Notes: a model not told the origin generated them from the sequence alone. A DNA stretch of 64,000 nt from Psychromonas ossibalaenae ATCC BAA-1528 (GCF_000381745.1 NZ_KB906968.1:58511-122510), one strand, 5' to 3'. Counted from the stretch's first letter, positions 17,442 to 27,803 are shown. Translations and numbers: made by a program.

Positions 17442-18680
17442 CTAATCAGCCGTCAACTGGGATTTTAGCAGTATAAGGCGGCCGTCGCGCCGAACTAAAA
17501 CCTCATATCCCGATTCTTCTGTCAGCGTATTCAACAGATTAAAAAAAGAGGCTTTATCCGATACTTTACCCCCGTTAACACTGACTACCTGATCTCCTTT
17601 ACGGATATCAAACACGGCAAAGGGCATGTCTTCAAGCACATAAGTGACCAGTACTTTTTTATCAACATCTTCAAGACCGAGCCCCCAGCGCACCTGCCCG
17701 GTTGGAAAGCCGGTACGGTTAATATTCCAGTCTAAAAATGCAAACCAGTAATTATGATCCGCCCCCATCTCGAAGTACCAGTTATTATTATGATTAAAGC
17801 GGATAACTTTTTCAGTCATGGTTAAATCTAGCTTCCAGCCCTGTTCATTAATAAAAAACCAGGGAGCGCATAAACGTGCCTCGAGCGGATAACGCAATAC
17901 AGCATAGCTGTTGTTTTCCGCTGTTTTTAACTGCGGCTCAGGACAACTATTATACGTTTTCATCACATTATCCATCTGTGCAGCTGTTACTTGCCACTGT
18001 TTCAGCATTCCTTTACTGGCCGATGAATAAATACCTAGAGCAGGACTATTGTTGTGGCTTTTCAGCACTTTAAAATAGCGGTTCAAAATTACTTGCGGGG
18101 TGTTTTTCTGCGAGTAAGTGCTTACCCTCTTTTCCTGTAATAATGTTTCTGAATTTTGAATTTCGCTTCCGGCAGCTAAGGTGTCTGTTTTGTGATATTG
18201 CAGCCAGGCAGCATCAGCCGGACGCAGGGCCTGCTTTACAATTAAGTCAACACCTGCAGTAATACCTTCTGTAATATTACCTTCACTGAAAAACGGCACC
18301 ATATGATGTAGTTGCAGATAAGCAGTAAAACCACCACCATAAGTACTATCTAGGGCGCTAGCAGTTTTAAGGCGAAGCAGCTTACTGTGCGGATTAATAA
18401 TAAATAACAAACCCAGGTCTTTATCGCTTAACTCCCCCGCATCCAGTTCAGTAAACAATAGCTTCGCGGCTTCGTCTATCTCCTGAGCCTCAGTAATAAC
18501 AATGCGCATATCTATATCATTCGAAGCTAACAGCGCATTATGGTAGCTGACAAGAATTGCTGACTCACCTTTATTGAGCAGATTAACTTTATCTGTGACA
18601 ATTTCACTAGCGAAAAGGCTAGCGGATAAAAACAGACAGCTGCATAATAATAATGTGCTGAACAAAGGGCGTAACAACAT
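17442..18680 (-). CDS. Secreted TPM-domain protein with C-terminal PDZ-like domain
   Basis: 412 residues from the ATG at 18680, chosen because AAGGAAG lies five bases upstream and a signal peptide (about 1-24, ending LFASE) begins here; an upstream ATG at 18806 would bury the signal. Residues about 28-160 resemble a TPM domain (TLP18.3/Psb32/MOLO-1). A middle region of unknown type carries several Trp and two Cys, and about 320-405 looks like a PDZ domain (VLEDMPFAVFDIRKGDQVVS). It is probably periplasmic or membrane-peripheral. It converges with the ToxRS-like operon; function is unknown. Confidence 0.65.
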   Translation of the reverse strand: MLLRPLFSTLLLCSCLFLSASLFASEIVTDKVNLLNKGESAILVSYHNALLASNDIDMRIVITEAQEIDEAAKLLFTELDAGELSDKDLGLLFIINPHSKLLRLKTASALDSTYGGGFTAYLQLHHMVPFFSEGNITEGITAGVDLIVKQALRPADAAWLQYHKTDTLAAGSEIQNSETLLQEKRVSTYSQKNTPQVILNRYFKVLKSHNNSPALGIYSSASKGMLKQWQVTAAQMDNVMKTYNSCPEPQLKTAENNSYAVLRYPLEARLCAPWFFINEQGWKLDLTMTEKVIRFNHNNNWYFEMGADHNYWFAFLDWNINRTGFPTGQVRWGLGLEDVDKKVLVTYVLEDMPFAVFDIRKGDQVVSVNGGKVSDKASFFNLLNTLTEESGYEVLVRRDGRLILLKSQLTAD

Positions 18681-19015
18681 CAAGTCTTCCTTATACTTCA
18701 ATGAAAAATTAATCCTAATCAATAAAACTATATCGGCTTTAGATACTTTTACAATCACTTTTGCATTTAGACTGCCTGAAGGTACGTTTTCAAAGATATA
18801 GAGCATACATGCTGCTAAGTATATACCACTGAAAAACTCCGGCCTTTCAACAAAAGCTTGTATGACAAAGTGAGCAAGTATTAATCACAACATAAATATC
18901 AAAATAACAGACATTTATTTATCATTATCTACTTTTTCTATCTAGAATAATAAAGGCACATTTGTAATAAAACTTACCGTAATGTGAAAGGATTGTATGC
19001 AGGAAATTAAATAAT
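18681..19015. other. Divergent spacer between TPM-PDZ and GGDEF-EAL genes
   Basis: About 335 AT-rich bases that must hold both promoters. I see no strong palindrome. A five-codon frame MQEIK (18997-19014) with AAAGGA before its ATG ends one base before the GGDEF-EAL start codon; it could couple translation or be chance. Confidence 0.4.
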
Positions 19016-20623
19016 ATGGCTGTGCTAGCAATGCTTTTAGTCGCTGCCGGAGTATCGTTTTTACTTTTCAGCCTTAAACCCGCGGTCACTATCTGCAGGC
19101 AGGATAATAATGCCGGCTGGAAAATCCTACTAATGCTGATTATCTGCTTCCTATTCGGATATCTACTTTTTCTTTATTACCTGTACGGCATAGATTCAAC
19201 CTCCTTTATTGAAAACAGCCTCGCTATCATTCTTTTTGGCGGCAGTATTTTTGTAATGATGGTCATTAATCTAAGCCTGAAAAGTATCAGAAAAATTCAG
19301 TCTATTGCCCGCCAGGAGAGGCATAATTCACTACACGACTCACTGACTGGGCTCGCCAATCGAAAACATTTTTTAACAGCAATCAGTGATAAGGTAGAAC
19401 AATCAGCTCCTTTTTCAGTATTTATTTTAGACCTTAATGGTTTCAAGCAGATTAATGATATGCTCGGACACTACTATGCCGATCAAGTACTTATTAAAGC
19501 AGCAGCCGTTATTAAGCGGCAGCTGCCGGAAGAGTGCTTTTTTTCCCGAATAGGCGGCGATCAGTTCACCCTGATATCCAGTGCAGTTACAGACGAAAAT
19601 ATTCGAAATCTAATGACCTGCATTCACCTTGCCTTAAAAACACCATTTAATATTAACAGCTATAACCTTAAAATAAGCATGTGCTGCGGCGGCAGTGTAT
19701 TTCCAGAAAATAGTAACCAGATTGTCACCCTGTTACAGCAGGCTGACAATGCAATGAGCGAAGCTAAAAAGAGGCAAGTAGGGTACATTACTTATAATGA
19801 CAGCTTAGATAATGACGCTAAATATCGGCTGGAGATATCCAGCAGACTACATAACGCACTTGCAGAAAATCAATTCCAAGTACATTATCAGCCACTGATT
19901 AATGTCAAAGCTGGCCGGATTCATCATTTTGAAGCTCTAATTCGCTGGCCAGCCGCGGAAGGCGGGTTTATCCCTCCAGATAAATTTATCCCCATTGCAG
20001 AGCAGAATAACTTAATCAGGCAGATAACTATCTGCGTATTAAATAATATTTGTGACCATCTGCAGGAACTTAAACAGGCCGGTTTAAGTTCCTGCATTCA
20101 TATCAATTTATCAACACGCGATCTGCAGGATGATCATATTTCAGTGCGGCTTGCAGAGCTGATTAATCAGGGCCGGATCTTAGCAAAAGAACTGGTCTTA
20201 GAAGTTACTGAAACGGCGGTGATGAATGATATTTCTGCTACTAAGACGGTATTAATGCAGCTAAGTAGGCAGGGTTTTTTAATTAGTCTGGATGATTTTG
20301 GTACAGGGTATTCATCATTATCAATACTGCTGGAGCTGCCTATTCATCAGATAAAGATTGACCGTTCTTTTGTTACTTCGATGCAGGAAAAAAGAAACAG
20401 CCGCTCAATTGTTCAGTCTATTATTTTACTGGCCCATAATTTAGGCTGTACAGTAGTCGCAGAAGGGGTTGAAACAAAAGTGCTTGTTGATGAATTAACA
20501 AATTTGAAATGTGATTATCTGCAGGGATATTATTACAGTAAGCCTTTACCGGTCACGGCACTTATTGAATACTGCCGAGATACAGATAAAATGCAGCCTG
20601 TCTGTGCCGATTTCAGCATCTAA
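19016..20623 (+). CDS. Membrane GGDEF-EAL protein, probable c-di-GMP phosphodiesterase
   Basis: 535 residues. Three hydrophobic segments in the first 95 residues anchor it. The GGDEF domain (about 100-255) has GGDQF at 180-184, losing the catalytic Glu of GG(D/E)EF. The EAL domain (about 275-525) is complete: E306-A-L, NLSTRDL, EVTETAV, DDFGTGYSS, KIDRSFV and VAEGVET. The protein probably hydrolyses c-di-GMP while the GGDEF domain senses GTP or is structural. No sensory domain is visible outside the membrane part. It is monocistronic within the accessory block. Confidence 0.9.
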   Translation: MAVLAMLLVAAGVSFLLFSLKPAVTICRQDNNAGWKILLMLIICFLFGYLLFLYYLYGIDSTSFIENSLAIILFGGSIFVMMVINLSLKSIRKIQSIARQERHNSLHDSLTGLANRKHFLTAISDKVEQSAPFSVFILDLNGFKQINDMLGHYYADQVLIKAAAVIKRQLPEECFFSRIGGDQFTLISSAVTDENIRNLMTCIHLALKTPFNINSYNLKISMCCGGSVFPENSNQIVTLLQQADNAMSEAKKRQVGYITYNDSLDNDAKYRLEISSRLHNALAENQFQVHYQPLINVKAGRIHHFEALIRWPAAEGGFIPPDKFIPIAEQNNLIRQITICVLNNICDHLQELKQAGLSSCIHINLSTRDLQDDHISVRLAELINQGRILAKELVLEVTETAVMNDISATKTVLMQLSRQGFLISLDDFGTGYSSLSILLELPIHQIKIDRSFVTSMQEKRNSRSIVQSIILLAHNLGCTVVAEGVETKVLVDELTNLKCDYLQGYYYSKPLPVTALIEYCRDTDKMQPVCADFSI

Positions 20624-20672
20624 CCAATAACAGAGCAGCCTACTTTGTACACTCAGAAAACAGCCTGAATCT

Positions 20673-20882
20673 TTAATCTTCCAGCTCTAAAGCGATGCTT
20701 GTACAGCCCTTGGCGCAGCTTACACCGGGCTGACCTTCACTGCTGACACTTAATTTAAGCGGCTGGCCGCAGACAGTGCAGAGCACCGTTTCACCCCGAC
20801 CAATTTTCTTAATCAGATTACGCTGATCGTTGAATGATTTTGATGCAGATTTATTAACTGCAGAAAAGTCTAATTTTGCCAT
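20673..20882 (-). CDS. Small zinc-ribbon-like conserved protein
   Basis: 69 residues from the ATG at 20882 (a second ATG at 20891 is possible). A basic N-terminal half (MAKLDFSAVNKSASKSFND) precedes two cysteine pairs, CTVCG and CAKGC, that could bind one zinc ion. I recall similar small proteins in marine gammaproteobacteria but no function. It lies downstream of truB beyond a terminator hairpin, so it probably relies on read-through or a promoter in the 30-base gap. Confidence 0.65.
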   Translation of the reverse strand: MAKLDFSAVNKSASKSFNDQRNLIKKIGRGETVLCTVCGQPLKLSVSSEGQPGVSCAKGCTSIALELED

Positions 20883-20907
20883 GAGTATCACTTCATTTCA
20901 GATGATA

Positions 20908-20938
20908 AAAAGCCCTGCAGAGCAACTCTGCAAGGCTA
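20908..20938 (-). terminator. Terminator after truB
   Basis: AGCCCTGCAGAG (20911-20922) / CTCTGCAAGGCT (20926-20937), 12-bp stem with one mismatch; the minus strand ends in a U-tract. It closes the rimP-nusA-infB-rbfA-truB transcript. Confidence 0.85.
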
Positions 20939-20956
20939 ATAAATTTGCTTAACAGA

Positions 20957-21889
20957 CTACAAGTTTGCTAAACGCTTAGGTGCAATTAAACCATCATCGT
21001 TCATCTGGCCGACACCGATAAAGGTACGGTTTTCACCGACCGTAATACGCACAATCGTATCATCTGGCGCGCCGAAGACCTGCACAGGCTGACCATGTAA
21101 AACATACTCGCCCATCTCTTCAGTAATATTGACTTCCGGATAGTTTTTTACCGCCGTGTCCATATCTAATAAAAGCGGATCCAGCAGCTCATAAGGGCTG
21201 ATATCCGTTTCTTTAGCCTGTTCGATTAACGCATCTAACTGCTCAATAGTAACCATTCGCTGATAAGGGTAATCGGCCACCTGGGTACGGCGAAGCATAG
21301 ATACGTGAGCACCGCAGCCTAATAACTCGCCGAGATCATCAACGATAGTGCGGATATAAGTGCCTTTACTAACGTGAATATCTAAATCGACTTCGTTATC
21401 TTCAAAACGCAGCTGATTGATTTCATAAACGGTGATCGGACGTGCTTCACGTTCAATCGTAATACCTTCACGCGCATATTTATAAAGGGGCTGGCCTTTA
21501 TGTTTTAATGCCGAGAACATCGAAGGCACCTGCATTATATCGCCGCGGAATGTATCCAGTGCATCATCAAGCTGCTGCTGTGTAACTGCAACCGGGCGCT
21601 CTTCAACCACATCACCTTGAGAGTCACTGGTTGTTGTACGCACACCTAATGTCGCTGTTACGGTATAACGTTTATCGGAATCGAGTAAAAACTGAGAAAA
21701 TTTGGTGGCTTCACCTAAACAGACCGGCAGCATCCCCGTTGCAAGCGGATCTAACGCGCCCGTATGTCCTGCTTTATTAGCAAAGAAAATACGTTTAACG
21801 CGCTGTAGTGCATGGTTGGAACTGATGTCTGTTGGTTTATCTAATAAAACGATACCGTTTATTGAACGACCCTTTCCTCGTCTTGCCAT
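20957..21889 (-). CDS. truB: tRNA pseudouridine(55) synthase
   Basis: 310 residues. The catalytic motif GALDPLATG places the nucleophilic Asp at residue 47; [13 protein letters not shown] and [12 protein letters not shown] are further TruB blocks, and a PUA-like C-terminal domain follows. It makes pseudouridine 55 in the T-loop of tRNAs. Its ATG overlaps the rbfA stop by one base. In relatives rpsO follows directly; here a terminator and a 5-kb accessory block intervene. Confidence 0.97.
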   Translation of the reverse strand: MARRGKGRSINGIVLLDKPTDISSNHALQRVKRIFFANKAGHTGALDPLATGMLPVCLGEATKFSQFLLDSDKRYTVTATLGVRTTTSDSQGDVVEERPVAVTQQQLDDALDTFRGDIMQVPSMFSALKHKGQPLYKYAREGITIEREARPITVYEINQLRFEDNEVDLDIHVSKGTYIRTIVDDLGELLGCGAHVSMLRRTQVADYPYQRMVTIEQLDALIEQAKETDISPYELLDPLLLDMDTAVKNYPEVNITEEMGEYVLHGQPVQVFGAPDDTIVRITVGENRTFIGVGQMNDDGLIAPKRLANL

Positions 21890-22290
21890 TACTCTTCGTC
21901 CTCGTCGCTGCGGCCTGCCTGATCGAATTTCACTTTATCGTTTTTAACCGCGCCGCTAACCAGTTCAGAAATACGTAAACCTTCTGTTAGTGTTTCATCG
22001 AAACAGAAGCGCACTTCCGGCACAATACGTAAACGCATCGCTTTACCCAGCAGCTTACGAATGTAACCTGACGCGGCATTCAGCCCTTCAAGAGATTCAT
22101 CGTTAGTCTGGTCGCCAATGGTTAAAAAGGTAACAAATACCTTTGCGTAAGCGAGGTCACGAGTGATATCAACACCTGAAATCGTCACCATGCCGATACG
22201 CGGATCTTTTACTTCCTGCTGCAGTATACGCGCTAGCTCTTTTTGAACCTGCTGCGATACACGAGAAGTACGGCTATATTCTTTGGCCAT
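21889..22290 (-). CDS. rbfA: 30S ribosome-binding factor A
   Basis: 133 residues with the N-terminal [20 protein letters not shown] and a KH-like fold, then an acidic tail (RSDEDEE). It helps mature the 5-prime end of 16S rRNA and supports cold adaptation. AAGGAG precedes the ATG. It is coupled to truB by a one-base stop/start overlap. Confidence 0.97.
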   Translation of the reverse strand: MAKEYSRTSRVSQQVQKELARILQQEVKDPRIGMVTISGVDITRDLAYAKVFVTFLTIGDQTNDESLEGLNAASGYIRKLLGKAMRLRIVPEVRFCFDETLTEGLRISELVSGAVKNDKVKFDQAGRSDEDEE

Positions 22291-22335
22291 TTTTTACTCC
22301 TTGAACACTTGCGTGATCTTATTTCTTTATAAATG

Positions 22336-22361
22336 AGAATGGAGGCTATAGCCTCCATTCT
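22336..22361 (-). promoter_or_regulatory. Perfect hairpin between infB and rbfA
   Basis: AGAATGGAGGC (22336-22346), loop TATA, GCCTCCATTCT (22351-22361), perfect 11-bp stem 23 bases after the infB stop. No U-tract follows on the minus strand, so it is more likely an RNA-processing or stability element than a terminator. Confidence 0.6.
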
Positions 22362-22383
22362 TTAATTAAAAGCGAATCTAAAA

Positions 22384-25020
22384 TTATAAAGTACGTTTAA
22401 CTTCAATAATTTCAAATACTTCAATTTGGTCGCCTACGCGTACATCGTTGTAGTTCTTAACACCGATACCACATTCAACACCGTTACGTACTTCTTCTGC
22501 GTCGTCTTTAAAGCGACGTAGAGACTCAAGCACACCTTCGTAAATCACCACGTTTTCACGCAGTACACGGATAGGGTTGTTACGTTTGATCTTGCCTTCC
22601 GTCACCATACAACCAGCGATTAAACCGATTTTTGGAGATTTGAAGACTTCACGTACATCAGCAATACCTGTGATCTCTTGTTTGAACTCAGGTGCTAATA
22701 AACCGCCCATTGCAGAACGAACTTCGTCGATTAGATCGTAGATGATGCTGTAGTAATGCAGATCAACTGCTTCGTTATCAATAAGTTTACGTGCAGATGC
22801 ATCTGCACGTACATTAAAGCCGATAACGATTGCACCGGAAGCAGAAGCAAGAGATGCGTCAGTTTCAGTAATACCACCAACACCGCGACCGATAATGTTA
22901 ACTTTAACTTCGTCGGTAGAAAGTTTGTTGAGTGAATCACAGATTGCTTCAAGTGAACCTTGAACGTCTGCTTTAAGTACGATGTTAAGTTCAGAAACCT
23001 CACCCGCTTCCATGTTAGTAAACATGTTATCAAGTTTAGCCTTCTGTTGACGAGCCAGTTTAATATCACGGAATTTACCCTGACGGTATAATGCAACTTC
23101 ACGTGCTTTTTTCTCATCACGTACTACAGTAGCTTCATCACCCGCCTGCGGTACACCAGATAAACCTAATACTTCTACAGGAATAGAAGGACCAGCAGTC
23201 TCAATCGGCTTACCATCTTCATCGCGCATCGCACGAACACGGCCGTATTCAAGACCACAAAGTACAATATCACCCTGCTTCAGTTCACCCTGCTGTACAA
23301 GGATAGAAGCAACTGGACCACGACCTTTATCAAGGCGAGATTCGATTACCACACCTGATGCAGGACCTGTAGCAACCGCTTCTAAATCAAGCATTTCTGC
23401 CTGTAGAAGAATGCTGTCAAGTAACTCTTGAACACCGGTACCTACTTTAGCTGAAACGTGTGCAAAGATGTTCTCACCGCCCCACTCTTCAGAAATAATG
23501 TCATGCTGAGAAAGCTCAGTTTTAACACGATCCGGATCCGCGGCTTCTTTATCAATTTTGTTTACTGCAACAATCAGAGGAACACCAGCTGCTTTAGCAT
23601 GCTGAATCGCTTCAATTGTCTGAGGCATTACACCGTCATCGGCAGCAACAACAAGTACTACGATATCCGTAGATTTAGCACCACGAGAACGCATAGATGT
23701 AAAGGCAGCGTGTCCTGGAGTATCTAGGAATGAAATCATACCTTTTGGAGTATTTACATGGTAAGCACCGATATGCTGGGTAATACCACCGGCTTCTCCA
23801 TCAGCAACTTTTGCACGACGAATGTAATCCAGTAATGACGTTTTACCGTGGTCAACGTGACCCATGATAGTAACAACAGGTGCACGTGAAGTTTTCTCAC
23901 CGCCTTCCTGTGCTTCAGCCAGTACTGCTTCTTCTAATTCATTTTCTTTAGTAAGAATAACCTTGTGACCCATCTCTTCAGCAACAATCGTCGCTGTTTC
24001 CTGATCAATCACCTGGTTGATAGTTGCCATAGCACCCATCTTCATCATCACTTTGATAACTTCAGTCGCTTTAACAGCCATTTTATTAGCCAGTTCAGCA
24101 ACAGAAATTGTTTCACCAATTTTTACATCACGCTCAACAGGTGCAGCCGGTTTCTCAAATGCCTGCTGTAATGCAGAAGGAGTCGCAGGTCCCGATTTCT
24201 TACCGCGACGACCACGACGGCCTTGTGGTGCAGGAGCAGCTGCTGCTGCTTTTTTCTTTTTCTTACGGCGAGAAGGACCTTCCGCTTTAGAATCCGATGC
24301 ATCTTCAGCAGCCTGAGCTTCTTTAGAAGAAGTGACATGGTAATCCACGCCTTCAGCCGCTTTTTTACGCGCGGCTTCTTCAGCAGCCCAGCGAGCTGAG
24401 TTTTCTTCAGCTAATTTTTTAGCAGCTTCTGCCTGTTTAGCCGCTTCCTGCTCAGCTTTACTAAGTGCTTCAGCTTCTGCTTTTTTCAGAATATCTGCAG
24501 CTTCTTTTTCCTGCTGAATCTGTTCAGCTGTTTTATCTGATTTCACAGCAACTTGTTTTTCTTTATTAGCCGCAGCTGCTTTTTTAGCTTTCTCGTCAGC
24601 TTCTTTTTTAACTGCTAATTTTTCAGCCAGAGCTTTTTCTGCAGCTGCTTTCTTAGCGTCAATTTCAGCTTGAACTTTTGCGTCTTCAGCTGCTTGTTCT
24701 GCTAATTCAGCTTCTTTCGATGCTTGAATTTCACTGTCAGTACGTTTAACGTAAGTACGTTTTTTACGCACTTCAACATTTACCGCATTTGCCTGACCTT
24801 TAACGTTTAATGTGCTTTTAGTTTTACGCTGCAGTGTCATTTTCTTTTTAGTTTCGCCGCCGTGCTGCTTTTGTAAAAAAATCGTTAACGTTTCTTTCTC
24901 TTTTAAGCTCACTTTATCTGATGCTGACTTCTCAATACCTGCATCTGCAAACTGTTTAACCAAAACTTCTTCCGATTTATTTAAATCTTTAGCAAGGTCT
25001 TTTAATAAAATATCTGACAT
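22384..25020 (-). CDS. infB: Translation initiation factor IF-2
   Basis: 878 residues. An N-terminal IF2 subdomain, a long Ala/Glu/Lys-rich linker (about 90-270) and a second N-domain (SVAELANKM) precede the GTPase domain with GHVDHGKT near residue 385, DTPGHAAF and NKID. C-terminal domains bind fMet-tRNA. It places initiator tRNA on the 30S subunit. AGGAG lies before the ATG. It sits 22 bases downstream of nusA; two initiator tRNA genes are about 2.4 kb upstream. Confidence 0.98.
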   Translation of the reverse strand: MSDILLKDLAKDLNKSEEVLVKQFADAGIEKSASDKVSLKEKETLTIFLQKQHGGETKKKMTLQRKTKSTLNVKGQANAVNVEVRKKRTYVKRTDSEIQASKEAELAEQAAEDAKVQAEIDAKKAAAEKALAEKLAVKKEADEKAKKAAAANKEKQVAVKSDKTAEQIQQEKEAADILKKAEAEALSKAEQEAAKQAEAAKKLAEENSARWAAEEAARKKAAEGVDYHVTSSKEAQAAEDASDSKAEGPSRRKKKKKAAAAAPAPQGRRGRRGKKSGPATPSALQQAFEKPAAPVERDVKIGETISVAELANKMAVKATEVIKVMMKMGAMATINQVIDQETATIVAEEMGHKVILTKENELEEAVLAEAQEGGEKTSRAPVVTIMGHVDHGKTSLLDYIRRAKVADGEAGGITQHIGAYHVNTPKGMISFLDTPGHAAFTSMRSRGAKSTDIVVLVVAADDGVMPQTIEAIQHAKAAGVPLIVAVNKIDKEAADPDRVKTELSQHDIISEEWGGENIFAHVSAKVGTGVQELLDSILLQAEMLDLEAVATGPASGVVIESRLDKGRGPVASILVQQGELKQGDIVLCGLEYGRVRAMRDEDGKPIETAGPSIPVEVLGLSGVPQAGDEATVVRDEKKAREVALYRQGKFRDIKLARQQKAKLDNMFTNMEAGEVSELNIVLKADVQGSLEAICDSLNKLSTDEVKVNIIGRGVGGITETDASLASASGAIVIGFNVRADASARKLIDNEAVDLHYYSIIYDLIDEVRSAMGGLLAPEFKQEITGIADVREVFKSPKIGLIAGCMVTEGKIKRNNPIRVLRENVVIYEGVLESLRRFKDDAEEVRNGVECGIGVKNYNDVRVGDQIEVFEIIEVKRTL

Positions 25021-25042
25021 AATTTTTTCTCCTATCTGATGC

Positions 25043-26542
25043 TTATTCAGCGTCTTCGCTGAACCAACAGATGTTACGAGCAGCCATAATCAGCTCCCCT
25101 GCTTTTGTTTCGTTCAGTTCTTCAATTTCAAGTAGATCATCAACCGCCTGTTCAGCGAGATCTTCCAGTGTAATAATACCTTTACTTGCAAGTACAAATG
25201 CCAAGTGGCCTTCCAAACCTTCAAGAGCTAACAGGTCGTCAGCAGGTTTAGCGCCTTCAAGACTTTCTTCTTGTGCAAGTGCTTTTGTAGCAAGTACATT
25301 TTTAGCGCGGGTACGTAACTCTTCAATAATCTCTTCATCAAGACCATCAATTTCTAACAGCTCATTCATTGGAACATATGCAACTTCTTCCAGCGAACTG
25401 AAACCTTCTTCAACTAAAACGCCGGCAAACTCTTCATCAATTTCAAGCGATTCGGTGAATAGGGTAATAACACTGTCTGCTTCAGCCTGATGTTTTTCTT
25501 TTAATTCAGCTACTGTCATTACGTTTAATTCCCAGCCGGTAAGCTGAGACGCTAAACGAATATTTTGACCGTTACGGCCGATTGCCTGTGCTAAATTATC
25601 TTCTTCAACAGCAATATCCATACTGTGTGAATCTTCATCAACAACAATAGAGGCAACTTCAGCCGGAGACATTGCATTGATTGCAAATTGTGCAGGATTC
25701 TCATCCCAGACAATAATATCAACACGCTCACCGCCTAGTTCACCAGATACCGCCTGAACACGCGCACCACGCATACCTACGCAAGCACCAACAGGATCAA
25801 TTCGCTGGTCATTTGATTTAACAGCAATTTTTGCACGAGAACCAGGATCACGAGCAGCGCCCATAAGATCAATCATCTCTTCTGCAATTTCAGGCACTTC
25901 CAGACGGAATAACTCAGTCAGCATCTCTGGTTGAGTACGAGTCATAAATAACTGTGCACCGCGCGCTTCAGGACGAACTGCAAACAGAAGACCGCGTAAA
26001 CGGTCACCCGGACGAAAGTTTTCGCGCGGCAGCATTTCGTCACGGAAAATAACAGCTTCAGCGTTGCCGCCTAAATCAAGCAGGATATTGTCACGGTTCA
26101 TGCGTTTTACCACACCTGTGATTAATTCACCTTCCTGCTCAGCATATTGTTCTACAACTTGTGCACGCTCAGCTTCACGTACTTTCTGCACAATAACTTG
26201 TTTCGCAGTCTGTGTTGTAATTCGGTCAAACTTTACTGATTCAATTTCATCTTCAATGAACTCGCCAGGCTGAATTTCAGGGGAGTCATATTCAGCAGCT
26301 TCAAAAGTTATTTCCTGACATGGGTTTTCCATTTCAGCATCTTTTTCAAGCACTAACCAGCGTCGGAAAGTTTCAAATTGTCCAGATTCACGGTCAATTA
26401 CTACACGAACATCGATTTCTTGTTCATATTTCTTTTTAGTCGCAATTGCTAATGCACTTTCCAGTGCTTCGAAAATAGCTTCACGCGGAAGACCTTTTTC
26501 GTTAGATACTGCCTCTACGACAAGTAAAATTTCTTTATTCAT
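25043..26542 (-). CDS. nusA: Transcription termination/antitermination factor NusA
   Basis: 499 residues. The order is the N-terminal RNA-polymerase-binding domain, S1 (about 135-200), two KH domains (about 230-345, [16 protein letters not shown] and [11 protein letters not shown]), and two C-terminal acidic repeats (about 365-490) as in gammaproteobacteria. It modulates pausing, termination and rRNA antitermination. It follows rimP by 11 bases. Confidence 0.97.
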   Translation of the reverse strand: MNKEILLVVEAVSNEKGLPREAIFEALESALAIATKKKYEQEIDVRVVIDRESGQFETFRRWLVLEKDAEMENPCQEITFEAAEYDSPEIQPGEFIEDEIESVKFDRITTQTAKQVIVQKVREAERAQVVEQYAEQEGELITGVVKRMNRDNILLDLGGNAEAVIFRDEMLPRENFRPGDRLRGLLFAVRPEARGAQLFMTRTQPEMLTELFRLEVPEIAEEMIDLMGAARDPGSRAKIAVKSNDQRIDPVGACVGMRGARVQAVSGELGGERVDIIVWDENPAQFAINAMSPAEVASIVVDEDSHSMDIAVEEDNLAQAIGRNGQNIRLASQLTGWELNVMTVAELKEKHQAEADSVITLFTESLEIDEEFAGVLVEEGFSSLEEVAYVPMNELLEIDGLDEEIIEELRTRAKNVLATKALAQEESLEGAKPADDLLALEGLEGHLAFVLASKGIITLEDLAEQAVDDLLEIEELNETKAGELIMAARNICWFSEDAE

Positions 26543-26553
26543 CTGTAATCGCC

Positions 26554-27015
26554 TTAATTATCAAATTTTGGAACAATATTCGCTTTCTGAATATTACTTA
26601 GTGCAAAACGTTCTTCTGTACCGTCAACATTTACACAAATTATTTCACCTTCGACAGAGGCGATAACACCTTTCCATCTACGGCGGTTCTGGATCGGCAT
26701 TCTTAACTGCACTTTTACTTCTGCACCTATAAATTCGGCATACTGCTCAGCAGAAAACAGAGGACGCTCTAAACCCGGCGATGAAACTTCAAGAGTGTAT
26801 TCATTGGTAATCGGATCTTCGACATCCATCAACGCACTGATTTCCCGGCTTACAGCCGCGCAGTCATCAACTAAGATTCCCGCTTCCTGATCAATATAAA
26901 CACGCAGTGTTGAGTGCTTACCTGCACGAATATATTCAATACCGACTAATTCATAGCCGAGATCTTCTACATTTGGTTTAAACATTGCTGTTAAACGTTC
27001 TTCTAAACTTGCCAA
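26554..27015 (-). CDS. rimP: Ribosome maturation factor RimP
   Basis: 153 residues matching RimP throughout: [27 protein letters not shown] and the end [12 protein letters not shown]. It acts in 30S assembly. The start is a TTG at 27015 with AAGGGGA five bases upstream; no nearby ATG gives the conserved N-terminus. First gene of the nusA-infB operon. Confidence 0.95.
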   Translation of the reverse strand: MASLEERLTAMFKPNVEDLGYELVGIEYIRAGKHSTLRVYIDQEAGILVDDCAAVSREISALMDVEDPITNEYTLEVSSPGLERPLFSAEQYAEFIGAEVKVQLRMPIQNRRRWKGVIASVEGEIICVNVDGTEERFALSNIQKANIVPKFDN

Positions 27016-27035
27016 ATCTATCCCCTTTCAGAAAC

Positions 27036-27060
27036 AAAAAAAGGGCATATAGCCCTATTT
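27036..27060 (-). promoter_or_regulatory. Terminator-like hairpin in the rimP leader
   Basis: Minus strand AGGGC TATAT GCCCT followed by a U-tract, directly before the rimP ribosome site. It could attenuate rimP-nusA-infB expression. Confidence 0.5.
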
Positions 27061-27065
27061 AATTA

Positions 27066-27100
27066 ACAACTTATGTTTATTTAAAACAAACATAAGTTGT
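27066..27100. repeat. Perfect 13-bp inverted repeat in the rimP leader
   Basis: ACAACTTATGTTT (27066-27078) / AAACATAAGTTGT (27088-27100) with a nine-base loop. It could form an alternative structure in the leader or be an operator. No regulator recognised. Confidence 0.5.
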
Positions 27101-27143
27101 CATGTCACGCGGCTGAAAGACAAATTTCAACAGCGCAAATAAC

Positions 27144-27173
27144 AAAAAAGCCCCAATAAATTGGAGCTTTTCA
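27144..27173 (-). terminator. Terminator of the secG-tRNA transcript
   Basis: AAAAGCCCCAA (27146-27156), loop TAAA, TTGGAGCTTTT (27161-27171), with a U-tract on the minus strand. It lies between the tRNA cluster and rimP. Confidence 0.85.
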
Positions 27174-27253
27174 TAGGAAACTATCGAAATACAATAGTTT
27201 ATGAAAAATCGCATTAACAGGAAATTAATCAACTGCCTCTGCTAGTGTTTTTT

Positions 27254-27280
27254 AAGAGCGGAGCCCGATGAGCCGGCTTC
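27254..27280 (-). pseudogene. Fragment of a decayed tRNA-fMet (anticodon/D-arm part)
   Basis: Contains gagcccgatgagc, one base off the intact tRNA-fMet segment gagcccgacgagc, then diverges into TTCTTAATACAT. The same junction recurs 94 bases further on, so it belongs to a tandem repeat of decayed tRNA copies. Confidence 0.55.
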
Positions 27281-27300
27281 TTAATACATAACACTAAATG

Positions 27301-27385
27301 TGGTTGCGAGAGCAAGATTTGAATCTACTACTTTCGCCAGTATTTATAAGAGCTGAGCCCGATGAGCCGATTTCTTAATACATCA
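27301..27385 (-). pseudogene. Decayed tRNA-fMet copy
   Basis: 27301-27336 matches the 3-prime half of the neighbouring tRNA-fMet (acceptor with CCA, T-arm) with scattered substitutions. The anticodon region is replaced by unrelated bases, and an anticodon/D-arm remnant (gagcccgatgagc) follows at 27355-27367. It cannot fold as a cloverleaf. Confidence 0.7.
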
Positions 27386-27396
27386 ATACTAGAATG

Positions 27397-27473
<77 letters not shown>

Positions 27474-27508
27474 TCCGTAATTGCTGTTTCATTTTACAAC
27501 TGAAAAGT

Positions 27509-27585
<77 letters not shown>

Positions 27586-27718
27586 TCTGTACTTTATGAT
27601 TCAGATTATAACATCGAACCATTTTAAACTTTCTTTCTAACTTGTCATTAGAAAACGCCGACATTATATAGACAATGTGAATTTGAGGCAATCACTATTC
27701 GTCGACATTATAAATATT

Positions 27719-27803
27719 TGGTGCGGATAGAGAGACTTGAACTCTCACGACCGAAGTCATAGCCCCCTCAAGGCTACGTGTCTACCAATTCCACCATATC
27801 CGC
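27719..27803 (-). tRNA. tRNA-Leu (GAG)
   Basis: 85-base class II tRNA with long variable arm and encoded CCA. The anticodon loop CTTGAGG gives GAG. It starts eight bases past the secG stop, the conserved secG-leuU arrangement, so it is processed from the secG transcript. Confidence 0.96.

Noticed and set aside
24017-24316. Plus-strand frame of 99 codons opposite infB
   Set aside because: It is antisense to the Ala/Lys-rich IF-2 linker, whose codon bias keeps the opposite strand open.
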